Of a stretch of 64,000 nucleotides of DNA, positions 8,067-16,926 are shown one piece after another; position 1 is the stretch's first letter; the number at the start of each line of letters is the position of its first letter. Origin of the DNA: Cryobacterium suzukii (GTDB taxonomy: Bacteria; Actinomycetota; Actinomycetes; Actinomycetales; Microbacteriaceae); NCBI RefSeq assembly GCF_004403185.1, contig NZ_SOHJ01000009.1, positions 24,611 to 88,610 of the forward strand, in the 5' to 3' direction. The notes beneath the pieces are model-generated. The model was not told where the DNA came from, did no database searches, and saw nothing but the letters and a program-made list of their open reading frames with translations. Made by a program: the position numbers and the translations under genes.

Positions 8067-9065
8067 TCAGGAGTTCTGGGCGAACGTGGCGTCTACGTAG
8101 TCGGCCTCTGGGATCGGGTCGGCGTAGACGATCGCACCGAGTTCCATCCACATGCGTTCCATCGCGGCGAGCTGTTCCGGCAGCGGCGCGAGGTCGGGCA
8201 GCCAACGGTACAGCGGCACAGCGGCCACCTGCTCGGCGGTCTGACCGGTCGCGGCACCAATGATGGCAAGATTCTCGTCGGTGTAACGGTCGTCGCCCTG
8301 CAGGTCCTGCGCGCCGCGGGTCAGCGCGGTGAAGAACTTCTGCGCGAGATCCGTTGCGGCGAAGTCTCCGCCGTAGACGACCCCGGTACCGGATGTCCCA
8401 GTGGGCGTGGTCCACAGGCTCACCGCGGTTCCGTCTTCAACGGGCATATTCCAGAACGGTGCCGAAGCGAATGCGGCGTCGATGCTGCCGTTGGCCAGCG
8501 CCGTCGGCATGTCCGGGTTGCCGAGTGTGACCAATTCCACATCGGTGATCGAGAGTCCGGCTTCTTCGAGCGCCATCCCCACGTAGAACGCTCCGGTTCC
8601 CCCGGCGCCGCCCGCGACGGCGACCTTGCGTCCTTCCAGATCAGCGACGTTGGTGATCGTCCCGTCATCAACGAGCGCCTTCGACGCGATCAGGGCCGAA
8701 GGCGGTACTTCTTCGTCTCCGGCCGAGACTCCCATGGAGCCGACGACCTTGACGTTGAGACCGGTTTCGACCGCGCTAAACAGTCCGGCTGAGAAGCCGG
8801 AGACGACGACGTCGAGCTTGCCGCTCGCGGCGAGCGGTACGGCGTCCTGACCCGACTTGATCGCCTCGAGCTTGAGCGAGATTCCCTCGTCTTCGAAGTA
8901 CCCCTTGGCGTCGGCCACGTAGAGCGGCGAGAAGATCGCCAGCTGAACATGCCCAACGTTCACAGTTTGCAGTTCACCTGACGCTGCCGGGGCATCCGTT
9001 GCAGCGCATCCCGACAGGACCAACCCGACCAGCGACACTGCTGCGACGATTTTCAGTTTCTTCAC
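8067..9065 (-). CDS. ABC transporter substrate-binding lipoprotein, nitrate/sulfonate/taurine (NMT1/SsuA-like) family
   Basis: A 332-residue periplasmic-type binding protein anchored as a lipoprotein. A short basic start, a hydrophobic stretch, and the lipobox LVLSGC are visible. The mature part shows the NMT1/SsuA pattern SPLYVADAKGYFEDEGISL and LAASGKLDVVVSGFSAG. The GTG at 9063-9065 overlaps the permease stop (GTGA) and has AAAGGAAAC upstream. It is the third gene of a leftward ATPase-permease-binding protein operon. The ligand cannot be read from sequence, and no sulfonate monooxygenase or other enzyme gene is adjacent. Confidence 0.88.
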   Translation of the reverse strand: MKKLKIVAAVSLVGLVLSGCAATDAPAASGELQTVNVGHVQLAIFSPLYVADAKGYFEDEGISLKLEAIKSGQDAVPLAASGKLDVVVSGFSAGLFSAVETGLNVKVVGSMGVSAGDEEVPPSALIASKALVDDGTITNVADLEGRKVAVAGGAGGTGAFYVGMALEEAGLSITDVELVTLGNPDMPTALANGSIDAAFASAPFWNMPVEDGTAVSLWTTPTGTSGTGVVYGGDFAATDLAQKFFTALTRGAQDLQGDDRYTDENLAIIGAATGQTAEQVAAVPLYRWLPDLAPLPEQLAAMERMWMELGAIVYADPIPEADYVDATFAQNS

Positions 9066-9925
9066 TTTTTCGTTTCCTTTTTCTTGGGGCTGTTCGAGTT
9101 GCGCCAGGGCAGGAGCGCCCGTTCCAGCAAAATAATGAGCCCGGTGACGACCGCGCCAATCACCGAGACGACGATCAGGCCGACGAACATCGTGGCTGGC
9201 TGAAACAGCTGCCACGAGTTCCAGATGAGGTAGCCGAGACCGTTGTTCGATGCGACGAATTCCACCGCGGTGACGACGATCACGGACATGCCGGCGGCGA
9301 CGCGCAGACCTGTCATGATTGCTGGTGCCGCGGCTGGCAGCAGCACGTTGACAAACAGGCGCACCCCGGTGGCTTTGTAGGCGCGGGCCGTTTCCAGAAT
9401 GCGGGAGTCGATCTGCATAATGCCGGCCAGGGTGTTGATCTGCACCACGAAAAACACCGAGATGGCTACGGCGAGAATTTTCGGGGTTTCGGTGAGGCCG
9501 AAAATGAGCAGCAACAGCGGCAGGATGGCGATCTTCGGCAGCGCGTATAGAGCGGTGAAGGTCGGGCCGAGCGCTGCACGAATCGGCCGCACGACGCCCA
9601 TGATGAGCCCGGCAAACACGCCTAGAATCGAGCCGGCTATGAAACCGAAGGCGAGGCGACCGACCGTCGCCCAGATGTGCACGGCAAGGGAACCATCCGC
9701 CACCATCTCGGCGCCACGTTCGCCGATCGCGCTGGGTGGGCTGAACAGGCGCGCGTCGAGCACTCCCGTTGCTGCGGCGAGTTCCCACAGGGCGAGCAGC
9801 ACGATCGGCGTAATGACGGCCAACCCGAGATCGCGGGCTCGAAGCCGCTGTTCCCGCTTAAATTCCTGATCGATCGCCTGGTCGAGTTCCGTGACGCGGC
9901 CAGAAATACCCTCTGTGACGGTCAT
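9062..9925 (-). CDS. ABC transporter permease, SsuC/TauC-like
   Basis: A 287-residue inner-membrane permease with a cytoplasmic N-terminus and about six hydrophobic segments. The binding-protein-dependent transport loop appears as ALPAAAPAIMTGLRVAAGMS near residue 200. It couples the ATPase upstream (ATGA overlap at 9922-9925) with the binding protein downstream (GTGA overlap). The tight stop-start overlaps on both sides show a single operon. It belongs to the nitrate/sulfonate/bicarbonate family by gene order and pattern; specificity is unknown. Confidence 0.88.
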   Translation of the reverse strand: MTVTEGISGRVTELDQAIDQEFKREQRLRARDLGLAVITPIVLLALWELAAATGVLDARLFSPPSAIGERGAEMVADGSLAVHIWATVGRLAFGFIAGSILGVFAGLIMGVVRPIRAALGPTFTALYALPKIAILPLLLLIFGLTETPKILAVAISVFFVVQINTLAGIMQIDSRILETARAYKATGVRLFVNVLLPAAAPAIMTGLRVAAGMSVIVVTAVEFVASNNGLGYLIWNSWQLFQPATMFVGLIVVSVIGAVVTGLIILLERALLPWRNSNSPKKKETKK

Positions 9926-10710
9926 TTGAAGCTCATCGAGGCTTGGACCTCATCGCGCAGCGATTCCCAGATGTCTTGCTTCATACGGGAAAACTCCCGG
10001 CTCGCTTCCATGGCGACGCTGCGCGGGCGACCGAACGGCACGTCGATGATTTCCTTCACTCTGCCCGGCCGCGCGGACATGACGACGATCTGGTCGCCGA
10101 GCAGCAGCGCTTCCTCAATCGAGTGAGTGACCAGCACCACGGTCTTACGCTCGACCTCCCACAGCCGCACGAGCTGCTCCTGCATCAAAATGCGGGTTTG
10201 GGCATCGAGCGCGCCGAGCGGTTCGTCCATCAGTAATGACGGCGAACCGGTCGCGAACGCCCGAGCGATGGCGATGCGCTGGCGCATCCCGCCGGAGAGC
10301 TGGTGCGGGTAGGAGCGTTCGAAGCCGGTCAGGCCGACTTCGGCGATCCAGCGGCGGGCTTCGCTTTCGCGTTCCTTTTTCGATACCGACGCCATTTTCT
10401 GACCAAATGCCACGTTTTCGAGCACGTTGAACCACGGAAATACGCCGTGTTCCTGAAACACAAAGGCGGAGCGCGGCACCCGGGTCTGCTCGAAGTTGAT
10501 CTGCACGTCACCCGACGTGGGTGTCTCGAGGTCACCCAGAATACGCAACAGCGTGGACTTGCCGCATCCGCTTGGCCCGACAATGCAGGTAAACGAGCCT
10601 TTCTTGAGGTTGAGGTTGATATCGCTCAGGGCATGCACCTGCCCGATGCCACCGAAGACTTTGGAGAGGTGGCGTACGACAAAGGCATCTTTGCCTACGG
10701 TGTCGGTCAT
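9922..10710 (-). CDS. ABC transporter ATP-binding protein, SsuB/TauB-like
   Basis: A 262-residue ATPase with Walker [10 protein letters not shown], signature LSGGMRQR, Walker [12 protein letters not shown] and the H-loop VTHSIEEAL. It energises the adjacent SsuC-like permease. I chose the ATG at 10708-10710 (start [10 protein letters not shown]), which has GGA eight bases upstream. The frame continues upstream for another 47 codons without homology to the family. It is the first gene of the operon. Confidence 0.9.
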   Translation of the reverse strand: MTDTVGKDAFVVRHLSKVFGGIGQVHALSDINLNLKKGSFTCIVGPSGCGKSTLLRILGDLETPTSGDVQINFEQTRVPRSAFVFQEHGVFPWFNVLENVAFGQKMASVSKKERESEARRWIAEVGLTGFERSYPHQLSGGMRQRIAIARAFATGSPSLLMDEPLGALDAQTRILMQEQLVRLWEVERKTVVLVTHSIEEALLLGDQIVVMSARPGRVKEIIDVPFGRPRSVAMEASREFSRMKQDIWESLRDEVQASMSFK

Positions 10711-11097
10711 TGCTGGTCCTGTCTGTGTAGCGAATCCCGATGTAACGGCGTGGAGAATGGCCGCTGAAACGTGCGGTTGGGGACGAGCTGAAAATGCCGC
10801 CGATGTAGGCGCGATCCCAGTCGGAAGCCAGGAGCGACGGGTCTGTGTCACTGGCAGCGAACATCCGCTCGGCGAAACGTTCGGAATCGTCCTCGGGCCT
10901 AAAGCCTATTGCAGCGTCGCCCTCTGCGTTGAGATACCCCCGGTGTTCGCCGAAACTCCTCAGATCGTGCGAAAATCCGGGTTGGGAAATTGCAGACAGG
11001 CGTCGAGCCGATGGCACACACGGCCGGTTGCGATGGAGGTGCCCGTCATCAGCAGCGCGGCGCAGGCGTGCCCACTCGGATCGGTCTGCTCCTGAGG
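10711..11097. other. 387-bp gap upstream of the SsuB-like gene; possible decayed coding remnant
   Basis: No intact gene of usual codon use is visible. In the leftward direction a GTG-initiated frame from about 11017 reads protein-like for roughly 100 codons (for example GFRPEDDSERFAERMFA and SLLASDWDRAYIGGIF). It then runs on into the ATPase gene out of frame. Its base composition is lower in GC than its neighbours. It could be the 3' remnant of a lost gene of the transporter operon, or chance. The operon promoter is presumably here but I could not identify it. Confidence 0.3.
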
Positions 11098-11316
11098 TTA
11101 GGTGGGCTCTTCCTCGTTTGCGACCGTCTCAATCCAGTCGACGTCGTCGTCGGACAGGTAGACGCCGGATTGTTCGCTCTCTCTGTCGGTGGCGACTTCT
11201 CCGCCGGCCCGCGTGATTTCGCCCACGAGCTCCGGCGGCACGGTATCGCCGTTGTTTTGTATCAGCCACTGGCGAGTCGACGGTGTCAGCTTGGGCCACC
11301 ACAACTCAATATTCAT
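11098..11316 (-). CDS. small conserved-looking hypothetical protein
   Basis: A 72-residue acidic protein beginning MNIELWWPKLTPSTRQWL and ending in an acidic YLSDDDVDWIET segment. Composition and codon use are gene-like. The ATG at 11314-11316 has no strong ribosome-binding site. An ATG three codons upstream (11323-11325) is a possible alternative, and extensions beyond that look non-coding. The opposite-strand gene at 11499 is divergent. I do not recognise the family. Confidence 0.55.
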   Translation of the reverse strand: MNIELWWPKLTPSTRQWLIQNNGDTVPPELVGEITRAGGEVATDRESEQSGVYLSDDDVDWIETVANEEEPT

Positions 11317-11498
11317 AGGACGCATTCTGCCATACCTGCCGCTGCTGCGCGACGGCTCGCGTGGCATCCGCTCCATCAGTATTGAGCGGCGCGTTACCAA
11401 GCAAGCGCCGGACTGTTCGACGCGTGTCTCCTGTCGATGGAAGGGCGACCCGAGCGCACGCTGCTGGAGGAGCATTCCGTGGTCGATAAACTTTGGGT

Positions 11499-12269
11499 AT
11501 GTCAGACCAGCACTTCGCGCAGGATGAAACCCTGCGCCTGCCGACCATCCAGTTTCGCGTCGTTCTCGATCTGGGCCCACGGCTCGCCGCAGCCGTCACC
11601 CTGCCGGTGGAGTTGGCACACCCGGACCTGTTCGCCGACCGCGACGATGAAGGCGGAGCGCTCAACCTGTCGATCGACTTCGACAGTGGCCAACTGCACG
11701 TGCTGCTCGACGAGGCCGGGCCCAGCTTTCACTACCACGGCACGAACGACCCGTCCGAGAGCCCGTGGCCGGCCGATCAGACCGAAAAATTACTGGAGTG
11801 GGCGCTCATTCTGGTGCAGGAGATCGACGCCCTCGATGAACTGCTCGACTCGATCTTTGAGGCCGCCGAGTGGCTCGAGCAGGGGTTCACACTCTACGTT
11901 CCGGAGACTGAACCGACCCAGCTCGAACTGATTGAAGTCGGAATAATCGGCGAGCTACTGACACTGCCGTGGCTCGGCTCCGGGCGCGTCGACCACGAGC
12001 ATGTCGAGGGGGACAACCACCCGATCGCCCTGCTGTGGAATATGAACAACGACGACCCCGACACGCCGATCGCCCGCGCCTGGCTCGACCTGGAGACCGG
12101 CGAGCCGCGAACGGCCGCCGAGCCGGGGGTGGACTGGAAGGCCGTCGCTATGAGCGAAGACGAGGTTCTGGAGTGGCTCGTCGGCATTTACACGAACCAC
12201 CACGTGGCCCCGACACCCGAGGCGCAGATTATGCGGGCGGCGCTGGAACGCCTCGGTGGCATTCGCTAA
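11499..12269 (+). CDS. hypothetical acidic protein
   Basis: A 256-residue soluble, strongly acidic protein with no signal peptide or membrane segment. Visible features are an N-terminal strand LPTIQFRVVLDLGPRLAAAV and a central helix LEWALILVQEIDALDELLDSIF. There is also a tryptophan-containing ALLWNMNNDDPDTPIARAWL and an alanine-rich C-terminus. The ATG at 11499 was chosen over a TTG two codons upstream. It is followed by about 95 bases with no gene before a convergent membrane-protein gene. I do not recognise a function. Confidence 0.7.
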   Translation: MSDQHFAQDETLRLPTIQFRVVLDLGPRLAAAVTLPVELAHPDLFADRDDEGGALNLSIDFDSGQLHVLLDEAGPSFHYHGTNDPSESPWPADQTEKLLEWALILVQEIDALDELLDSIFEAAEWLEQGFTLYVPETEPTQLELIEVGIIGELLTLPWLGSGRVDHEHVEGDNHPIALLWNMNNDDPDTPIARAWLDLETGEPRTAAEPGVDWKAVAMSEDEVLEWLVGIYTNHHVAPTPEAQIMRAALERLGGIR

Positions 12270-12364
12270 GCCGGCTCTGATAGTTTGCGGCTGGTTATTC
12301 CCGACCTGGCGCACTGGCGGTCGGGCTGGCGGCGGGCCTCTGTGTCCCACGCAGCCGTGCACCG

Positions 12365-13375
12365 TTAGCGCGAGCTCGGTGCCCTGGCCAGCGCTGCGAG
12401 CAGACGTTCAAGGGGGCCCTTGCCCAGAAAATACCGCCACAGGCTGGCGCCGATGAAGGTGAGCAGCAGCATTCCGATCAGCAGTGGCCAGCCCGGATAG
12501 TTGATTTCGGCGCCGCCGGCGATAACGGCCAGGGCGAGAATCTGCACGGTGTAGACGGTCAGTGCCATCGATCCGGTCGCCCCGACCTGCCAGAAGATCA
12601 CGCGCAGCGCACGCCCCACGGACCGCCGCTGAACTGCGGTGAGCCAGAGCAACGCTCCAATGATCGCGACCGCGACCCCGCCGGAGCCGATCACCTCGGC
12701 GATCGATCCGGAATGGGCCGCGGAGCTAACCCCCGGGATCACGATGGCCGCGCCGTAGCCGGCGACGGCCGCTGCTGTTCCGACACCGACGAGGGTCACC
12801 TGGGTTTTCGCCCGGCCCAGATCGGAGCGCGCGATGATGAGGCCCGCGATCAGGAACGGCATCCAGATGAGCACCGGGTAGGTGCCGTTCAGAAAGAAGT
12901 AGTCGACGAAGTAGCTGACCGGCGGTGCAGCGGCATCCACTTCACCCTGAGCGGCGCCGAGCCACGGAGCGCCGAACAGGAAGACGACGCCGATCAGGCC
13001 GAGCATCCAGCGGCGCAAAAACAGCATCGGAATCAGCAGCAGAAACATAAGGGCGTAGAAGTGCAGAATGACGGCAACGCCGCTGTGCAGGCTGGCCAGC
13101 ACGACGCCGAGCAGAAACAGGATTAGCGCGCGCACCACGATGCCTCGTACCCGGTCGGAGCGCTGGCCGCGCAAGAGCGGATGCTGCGACCCGGTCATGA
13201 TTCCGAGCGACACCCCGGCCAGGGTCGCGAACAAAATCGACGAACGCCCGTCGACGAGCAGCTCGGCATCGCCCACGCGCGGGATGGCATGCGCGACGAA
13301 CATGCCGATGATCGCCACGCCCCTGGCGATGTCGATGGCGACGACCCGCTCGCTCGCATCGGCCCTGTTGTGCAT
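12365..13375 (-). CDS. polytopic membrane protein, DUF1624/DUF418-like (heparan-alpha-glucosaminide acetyltransferase fold)
   Basis: A 336-residue integral membrane protein with about ten hydrophobic segments. The N-terminal RVVAIDIARGVAIIGMFVAHA matches the RxxxxDxxRGxAxxGM signature of the DUF1624/DUF418 acyltransferase-like superfamily, and a C-terminal SLWRYFLGKGPLERLL is typical of DUF418 proteins. Such proteins are thought to transfer acyl groups to cell-envelope glycans across the membrane. It is convergent with the hypothetical gene at 11499. The substrate is unknown. Confidence 0.78.
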   Translation of the reverse strand: MHNRADASERVVAIDIARGVAIIGMFVAHAIPRVGDAELLVDGRSSILFATLAGVSLGIMTGSQHPLLRGQRSDRVRGIVVRALILFLLGVVLASLHSGVAVILHFYALMFLLLIPMLFLRRWMLGLIGVVFLFGAPWLGAAQGEVDAAAPPVSYFVDYFFLNGTYPVLIWMPFLIAGLIIARSDLGRAKTQVTLVGVGTAAAVAGYGAAIVIPGVSSAAHSGSIAEVIGSGGVAVAIIGALLWLTAVQRRSVGRALRVIFWQVGATGSMALTVYTVQILALAVIAGGAEINYPGWPLLIGMLLLTFIGASLWRYFLGKGPLERLLAALARAPSSR

Positions 13376-13442
13376 GAAAACAGGCTACGGGTTTCCGCGG
13401 CAAATCACGCGGGAGGGTTCGCGCTTTCGGTCACGGTGCCGA

Positions 13443-13577
13443 TCATTTCCGGGCCAGCGTGATTGTCGGGTGCAGCCGGGCGAGCACCACCCGAAACAGC
13501 TCACGGCTGAAGAGGGTGCTCACGGCGCGTTCCACCGTGGCGCCACGCAGCAAAAAGCGGCCGAGTTGATTGCCCAC
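13443..13577 (-). CDS. possible small ORF (44 codons)
   Basis: A GTG-initiated frame encodes a basic, leucine/arginine-rich peptide reading GNQLGRFLLRGATVERAVST and ending HPTITLARK. Composition resembles a real amphipathic helix rather than a shadow frame. Its start lies six bases from a small inverted repeat, and it is divergent from the XRE-TetR regulator. No ribosome-binding site is convincing. It fills part of the 243-bp intergenic stretch that otherwise holds nothing recognisable. Confidence 0.25.
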   Translation of the reverse strand: MGNQLGRFLLRGATVERAVSTLFSRELFRVVLARLHPTITLARK

Positions 13578-13582
13578 CTGAA

Positions 13583-13597
13583 TTGCGTAAATCGCAA
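13583..13597. promoter_or_regulatory. inverted repeat TTGCG-N5-CGCAA upstream of XRE-TetR regulator
   Basis: Perfect 5-bp arms around TAAAT, 22 bases before the regulator's ATG. The position fits an autoregulatory operator. A related half-site, CGCAA, occurs just inside the coding start. No ribosome-binding site is visible before the ATG. Evidence is positional only. Confidence 0.4.
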
Positions 13598-13618
13598 GTT
13601 TGAGTTAGTGTCGGTCAA

Positions 13619-14506
13619 ATGCAATCGCAAGAAGAAGGCGCCGTTCAGGCCGACTACCGAGCGGCGCTCCTGGTGCGGGTGCGCACCGCCATTCGTGATT
13701 CCGGCCTCGCCCAGCGCGACGTCGCCCGCCATATCGGCATCGACGAAACGAAGCTGTCCAAAGCGCTCAAGGGCACCCGACGGTTTCGCCCGGACGAGCT
13801 GACCCAGCTCGCCACCGCCGCCGGTGTGACCGTTAATTGGCTATTATCGGGCACCGACGACGCCGTGGGAGTGTCGGCCGTGCCGGCCGCGATAATTCTG
13901 CCAACCCGCCACCGCGAAGACAGTGGCCACGCCCAGAAGCGCCGGAACATCGTCGAAAAGGCGTGGTGGTTGTTCGCCGAGCGCGGCTATTCCTCGGTGC
14001 GCATCGCCGATATTGCAGCTGCCAGCGGCACGAGCGACAGTACCGTGCACTACTACTTTCGCACCAAGCGCGAGATCTTCGCCGAAACACTTCGCTACTC
14101 GGTCAAGCTCGCCTTCGACCGCCAGATCGCCGAGCTGCACCTGTTTCCGAACCCGATCGACCGCCTCAAGCGCCTCGCCTTTCTGCAACTGCCTGCCGGA
14201 GAGCGTGGCCACGCCGAGATGTCGATCTGGCTGCAGACCTGGGCCGAAGCCGCTGTGGACCCGGCCGGGCGCCAGGGGCACGCGCAGAGCTACCGCCGCT
14301 GGTCGCAAACCGTGCATGACATCATCGTCGACGGTCAGCACGGCGGATGCTTCATCGCGGCCGACGCCGACGAGCTCACCCAGCACCTCACCGCAATCAT
14401 CGACGGCCTGATCATCAAGGTGCTTACCGGAATGCTGACTTCGGATCAGATGTATGCGCACATCGAAAAATTCATCGACCGCACGGTCGTGACCCCAATT
14501 TCCTGA
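13619..14506 (+). CDS. hybrid regulator: N-terminal XRE/Cro-type HTH fused to a TetR-family protein
   Basis: A 295-residue protein with two DNA-binding modules. Residues about 15-77 form an XRE-type helix-turn-helix ([20 protein letters not shown] then [15 protein letters not shown]). Residues about 107-152 form a TetR HTH ([20 protein letters not shown]), followed by an all-helical ligand domain. It is co-oriented with the carnitine-type catabolic genes that begin 40 bases downstream and is the likely regulator of that operon. Two HTHs in one chain are unusual; ligand and operator are unknown. Confidence 0.85.
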   Translation: MQSQEEGAVQADYRAALLVRVRTAIRDSGLAQRDVARHIGIDETKLSKALKGTRRFRPDELTQLATAAGVTVNWLLSGTDDAVGVSAVPAAIILPTRHREDSGHAQKRRNIVEKAWWLFAERGYSSVRIADIAAASGTSDSTVHYYFRTKREIFAETLRYSVKLAFDRQIAELHLFPNPIDRLKRLAFLQLPAGERGHAEMSIWLQTWAEAAVDPAGRQGHAQSYRRWSQTVHDIIVDGQHGGCFIAADADELTQHLTAIIDGLIIKVLTGMLTSDQMYAHIEKFIDRTVVTPIS

Positions 14507-14546
14507 ACCGCCTCGCCACGTACAGCACCACAGAAATGAGCTCCAC

Positions 14547-15434
14547 ATGAACAAGAAGGTCATCGTCACCTGCGCCGTCACCGGCGCCGGTGACACCACG
14601 GGCAAGAGCGAACACGTTCCGGTCACTCCCGACGAGATTGCAGCGGATGCTGTAGCGGCGGCCCGCGCCGGAGCATCCGTTGTGCATATTCACGTTCGCG
14701 ACGTAGTGACCAAGCAGAGTTCACGAGATGTGGCCTTGTACCGCGAGGTCGTGCGCCTGATCAAGGCGAGTGACGTTGACCCGGTCATCAACCTGACCGC
14801 CGGCATGGGCGGCGACCTCGTGCTCGACCCGTCGAATCCGACCCGGCAGCTGCCGGGCACCGACCTGGTCAGCGGCCTTGAACGGCTCGCCCACGTCGAA
14901 GAGTTGCGCCCGGAGATCTGCACGATCGACATGGGCACGCTCAACTTCGGTGAAGGCAGCAACGTCTACATATCCACCCCCGACATGCTGCGCGAGGGTG
15001 CCGCCCGCATTCAGGAGCTCGGCGTCAAGCCCGAAATGGAGATCTTCGACACGGGCAACCTCTGGTTCGCCAACGTGCTCGTAGCGGAAGGCCTGATTAG
15101 CCCGCCGCCGCTGTACCAACTGTGCATGGGCATTCCCTACGGCGCCCCTGCCGATCCCGGCCTGCTACAGGCCATGGTCAACATGCTGCCAGCTGGCGCG
15201 AACTTCACTTCGTTCGGAATCGGCCGCAATCAGTTGCCCTGGGTCGCCCAGTCGGTACTGCTCGGCGGCCACGTGCGGGTCGGCCTAGAGGACAACCTGT
15301 ACCTCGCCAAGGGGGTCAAGGCCACCAATGTGCAACTGACCGAACGGGCTATTGCCATTGTGCACGACCTCGGCAAAAGCGTCGCCTCTCCCGACGAAGC
15401 CCGTGACATTCTTCAGCTCGACCGAAAGGCCTAA
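14547..15434 (+). CDS. beta-keto acid cleavage enzyme (BKACE, DUF849), probable 3-dehydrocarnitine cleavage
   Basis: BKACE enzymes condense a beta-keto acid with acetyl-CoA, giving acetoacetate and a new CoA ester. The 295-residue TIM-barrel protein has an early VTCAVTGAG, the zinc-site VVHIHVRD (H47, H49), [21 protein letters not shown] and the C-terminal [12 protein letters not shown]. The next genes encode a carnitine-dehydrogenase-like enzyme and a hotdog thioesterase. This matches the known carnitine route: carnitine to 3-dehydrocarnitine, then betainyl-CoA, then glycine betaine. The substrate is assigned by this context. The ATG lies 40 bases after the regulator gene. Confidence 0.88.
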   Translation: MNKKVIVTCAVTGAGDTTGKSEHVPVTPDEIAADAVAAARAGASVVHIHVRDVVTKQSSRDVALYREVVRLIKASDVDPVINLTAGMGGDLVLDPSNPTRQLPGTDLVSGLERLAHVEELRPEICTIDMGTLNFGEGSNVYISTPDMLREGAARIQELGVKPEMEIFDTGNLWFANVLVAEGLISPPPLYQLCMGIPYGAPADPGLLQAMVNMLPAGANFTSFGIGRNQLPWVAQSVLLGGHVRVGLEDNLYLAKGVKATNVQLTERAIAIVHDLGKSVASPDEARDILQLDRKA

Positions 15435-15438
15435 CACC

Positions 15439-16416
15439 ATGACCGACTTCACCAGTGAAACGGATGCCCGCGGCCGCGTCGCCGACGTGCGCACCATCGC
15501 CTGCATCGGCGCCGGAACCATCGGTGCCGGCTGGGCCGCGTATTTTCTGGCCAAGGGCTACTACGTGCGGGTCTGGGACCCTGCTCCGGGCGCCGCCCCC
15601 AAGGTGCGCCAGCTCATCGACGCCGCCTGGCCGGCGCTGACCCAGCTGGGCCTCGCCGAGGGCGCGTCGCCCGACAACTTCACCGTGCACACCGACATTG
15701 CCGAAGCCGTCGCCGGCGTGGGATTCGTGCAGGAGAGTGCTCCGGAGGTGCTCGAGCTCAAGCAGAACCTTCTGGCCGATATTGACGCGGCCACCGCCGA
15801 CGGTGTCGTGATCGCCTCCTCCACCTCGGGCTACAGCATGACCGATATGGCCACACGGGCCACAACCCCGAGCCGGCTGGTGGTCGGGCATCCGTTCAAC
15901 CCGCCTTATTTGATTCCACTGGTCGAGGTGGTCGGTGGCGAGGCCACGAGTGCCGCCGCAGTGCAGTGGGCCGCCGACTTTTACGAGTACATCGGCAAAT
16001 CCGTGATCAAGATGGACCGTGAGGTGCCCGGCTTCATCGCCAACCGCCTGCAGGAAGCGCTCTGGCGCGAGGCCCTGCACATGATCGACAACGGCGAAGC
16101 GACCGTCGAGCAGATCGACCGTTCGATCACCGACGGCCCCGGTCTGCGCTGGCCGATCCACGGCCCGATGACCACCTTCCACCTCGCCGGCGGCCAGGGC
16201 GGCATGCGCCACATGCTGGAACACTTCGGCCCGTCGCTGAAATCGCCGTGGACCCGGCTCGAGGCTCCCGAACTCACCGACGAGCTGCGCGAAGCCGTCA
16301 TCGCGGGCGTCGACGCTGCCGAAGAGCGCTCGGTCAACGACCTTATTATTGAACGCGACGCCGCCATCATCGCCGTGCGGAACGTGATCGACGAGATCAA
16401 GGGACGCCGGGCATGA
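15439..16416 (+). CDS. L-carnitine 3-dehydrogenase-like (3-hydroxyacyl-CoA dehydrogenase family)
   Basis: Oxidises the 3-hydroxyl of L-carnitine to 3-dehydrocarnitine with NAD. The 325-residue protein has the Rossmann loop CIGAGTIGAGWAAYFLAKGY, the Ser/Asn catalytic region IASSTSGYSMTDM, GHPFNPPYLIPLVEVVGG and FIANRLQEALWREA. Length and pattern fit CdhA/LcdH-type carnitine dehydrogenases. The ATG at 15439 has AAAGG upstream; the frame is open further upstream but that part overlaps the BKACE gene. The stop overlaps the thioesterase start (ATGA). Confidence 0.85.
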   Translation: MTDFTSETDARGRVADVRTIACIGAGTIGAGWAAYFLAKGYYVRVWDPAPGAAPKVRQLIDAAWPALTQLGLAEGASPDNFTVHTDIAEAVAGVGFVQESAPEVLELKQNLLADIDAATADGVVIASSTSGYSMTDMATRATTPSRLVVGHPFNPPYLIPLVEVVGGEATSAAAVQWAADFYEYIGKSVIKMDREVPGFIANRLQEALWREALHMIDNGEATVEQIDRSITDGPGLRWPIHGPMTTFHLAGGQGGMRHMLEHFGPSLKSPWTRLEAPELTDELREAVIAGVDAAEERSVNDLIIERDAAIIAVRNVIDEIKGRRA

Positions 16417-16868
16417 GCGTGCTCGACTCCTACCACTGCACCGTGCAGCCGGACTGGATCGACTACAACGGCCACCTCTCCGAGGCGTATTACGTGCTCG
16501 CCTTCGGCTTCGCCACCGACCAGGTCATGGATGGCCTCGGCCTCGACGCGGCCTACCGTTTAGTAAGCGGGTGTTCCCTCTATACGGTCGAGGCTCACGT
16601 GCGCTATCTGGCCGAAACGGGCGAGGGTGCCGCCCTGACGATCACCAGCACCATCGTCGGTGCCGGAGCGAAGAAGCTGCACCTCGCGCACGAGATGCGC
16701 TCGGGCGGCACCCTGATCGCCACCGAAGAGCTGCTCGCCCTGCACGTCGATGCCGGAACCGGCCGCACCGCGCCGTTTCCCGCGCTCGTGGCGACCGTGA
16801 TCAGCGACCACAGCCTGCCCGGCTCCGCCGCCGCGCCGGACTGGATCGGTCGCACCGTTTCGCTCTAA
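16413..16868 (+). CDS. hotdog-fold acyl-CoA thioesterase, probable betainyl-CoA thioesterase
   Basis: A 151-residue thioesterase with the 4-hydroxybenzoyl-CoA-type start PDWIDYNGHLSEAYYV, in which Asp and the NGH stretch form the active site. A beta-sheet segment SLYTVEAHVRYLAE follows. In carnitine catabolism this step hydrolyses betainyl-CoA to glycine betaine. It overlaps the carnitine dehydrogenase by four bases (ATGA). The gene triplet with BKACE is the basis of the substrate assignment. Confidence 0.82.
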   Translation: MSVLDSYHCTVQPDWIDYNGHLSEAYYVLAFGFATDQVMDGLGLDAAYRLVSGCSLYTVEAHVRYLAETGEGAALTITSTIVGAGAKKLHLAHEMRSGGTLIATEELLALHVDAGTGRTAPFPALVATVISDHSLPGSAAAPDWIGRTVSL

Positions 16869-16926
16869 CCCCTGGCCAGCCAGCCGTCAGCTGCCGTTTC
16901 ACGTTTTGCAACCGAAAAAGAGTCCC

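Noticed and set aside
7987..8100. A protein-like rightward reading (DAPAFLWTNEYCARDG) after the GntR gene
   Set aside because: It is short, has no start signal and runs into the antisense of the binding-protein gene. It could be a tiny remnant but the evidence is too weak.
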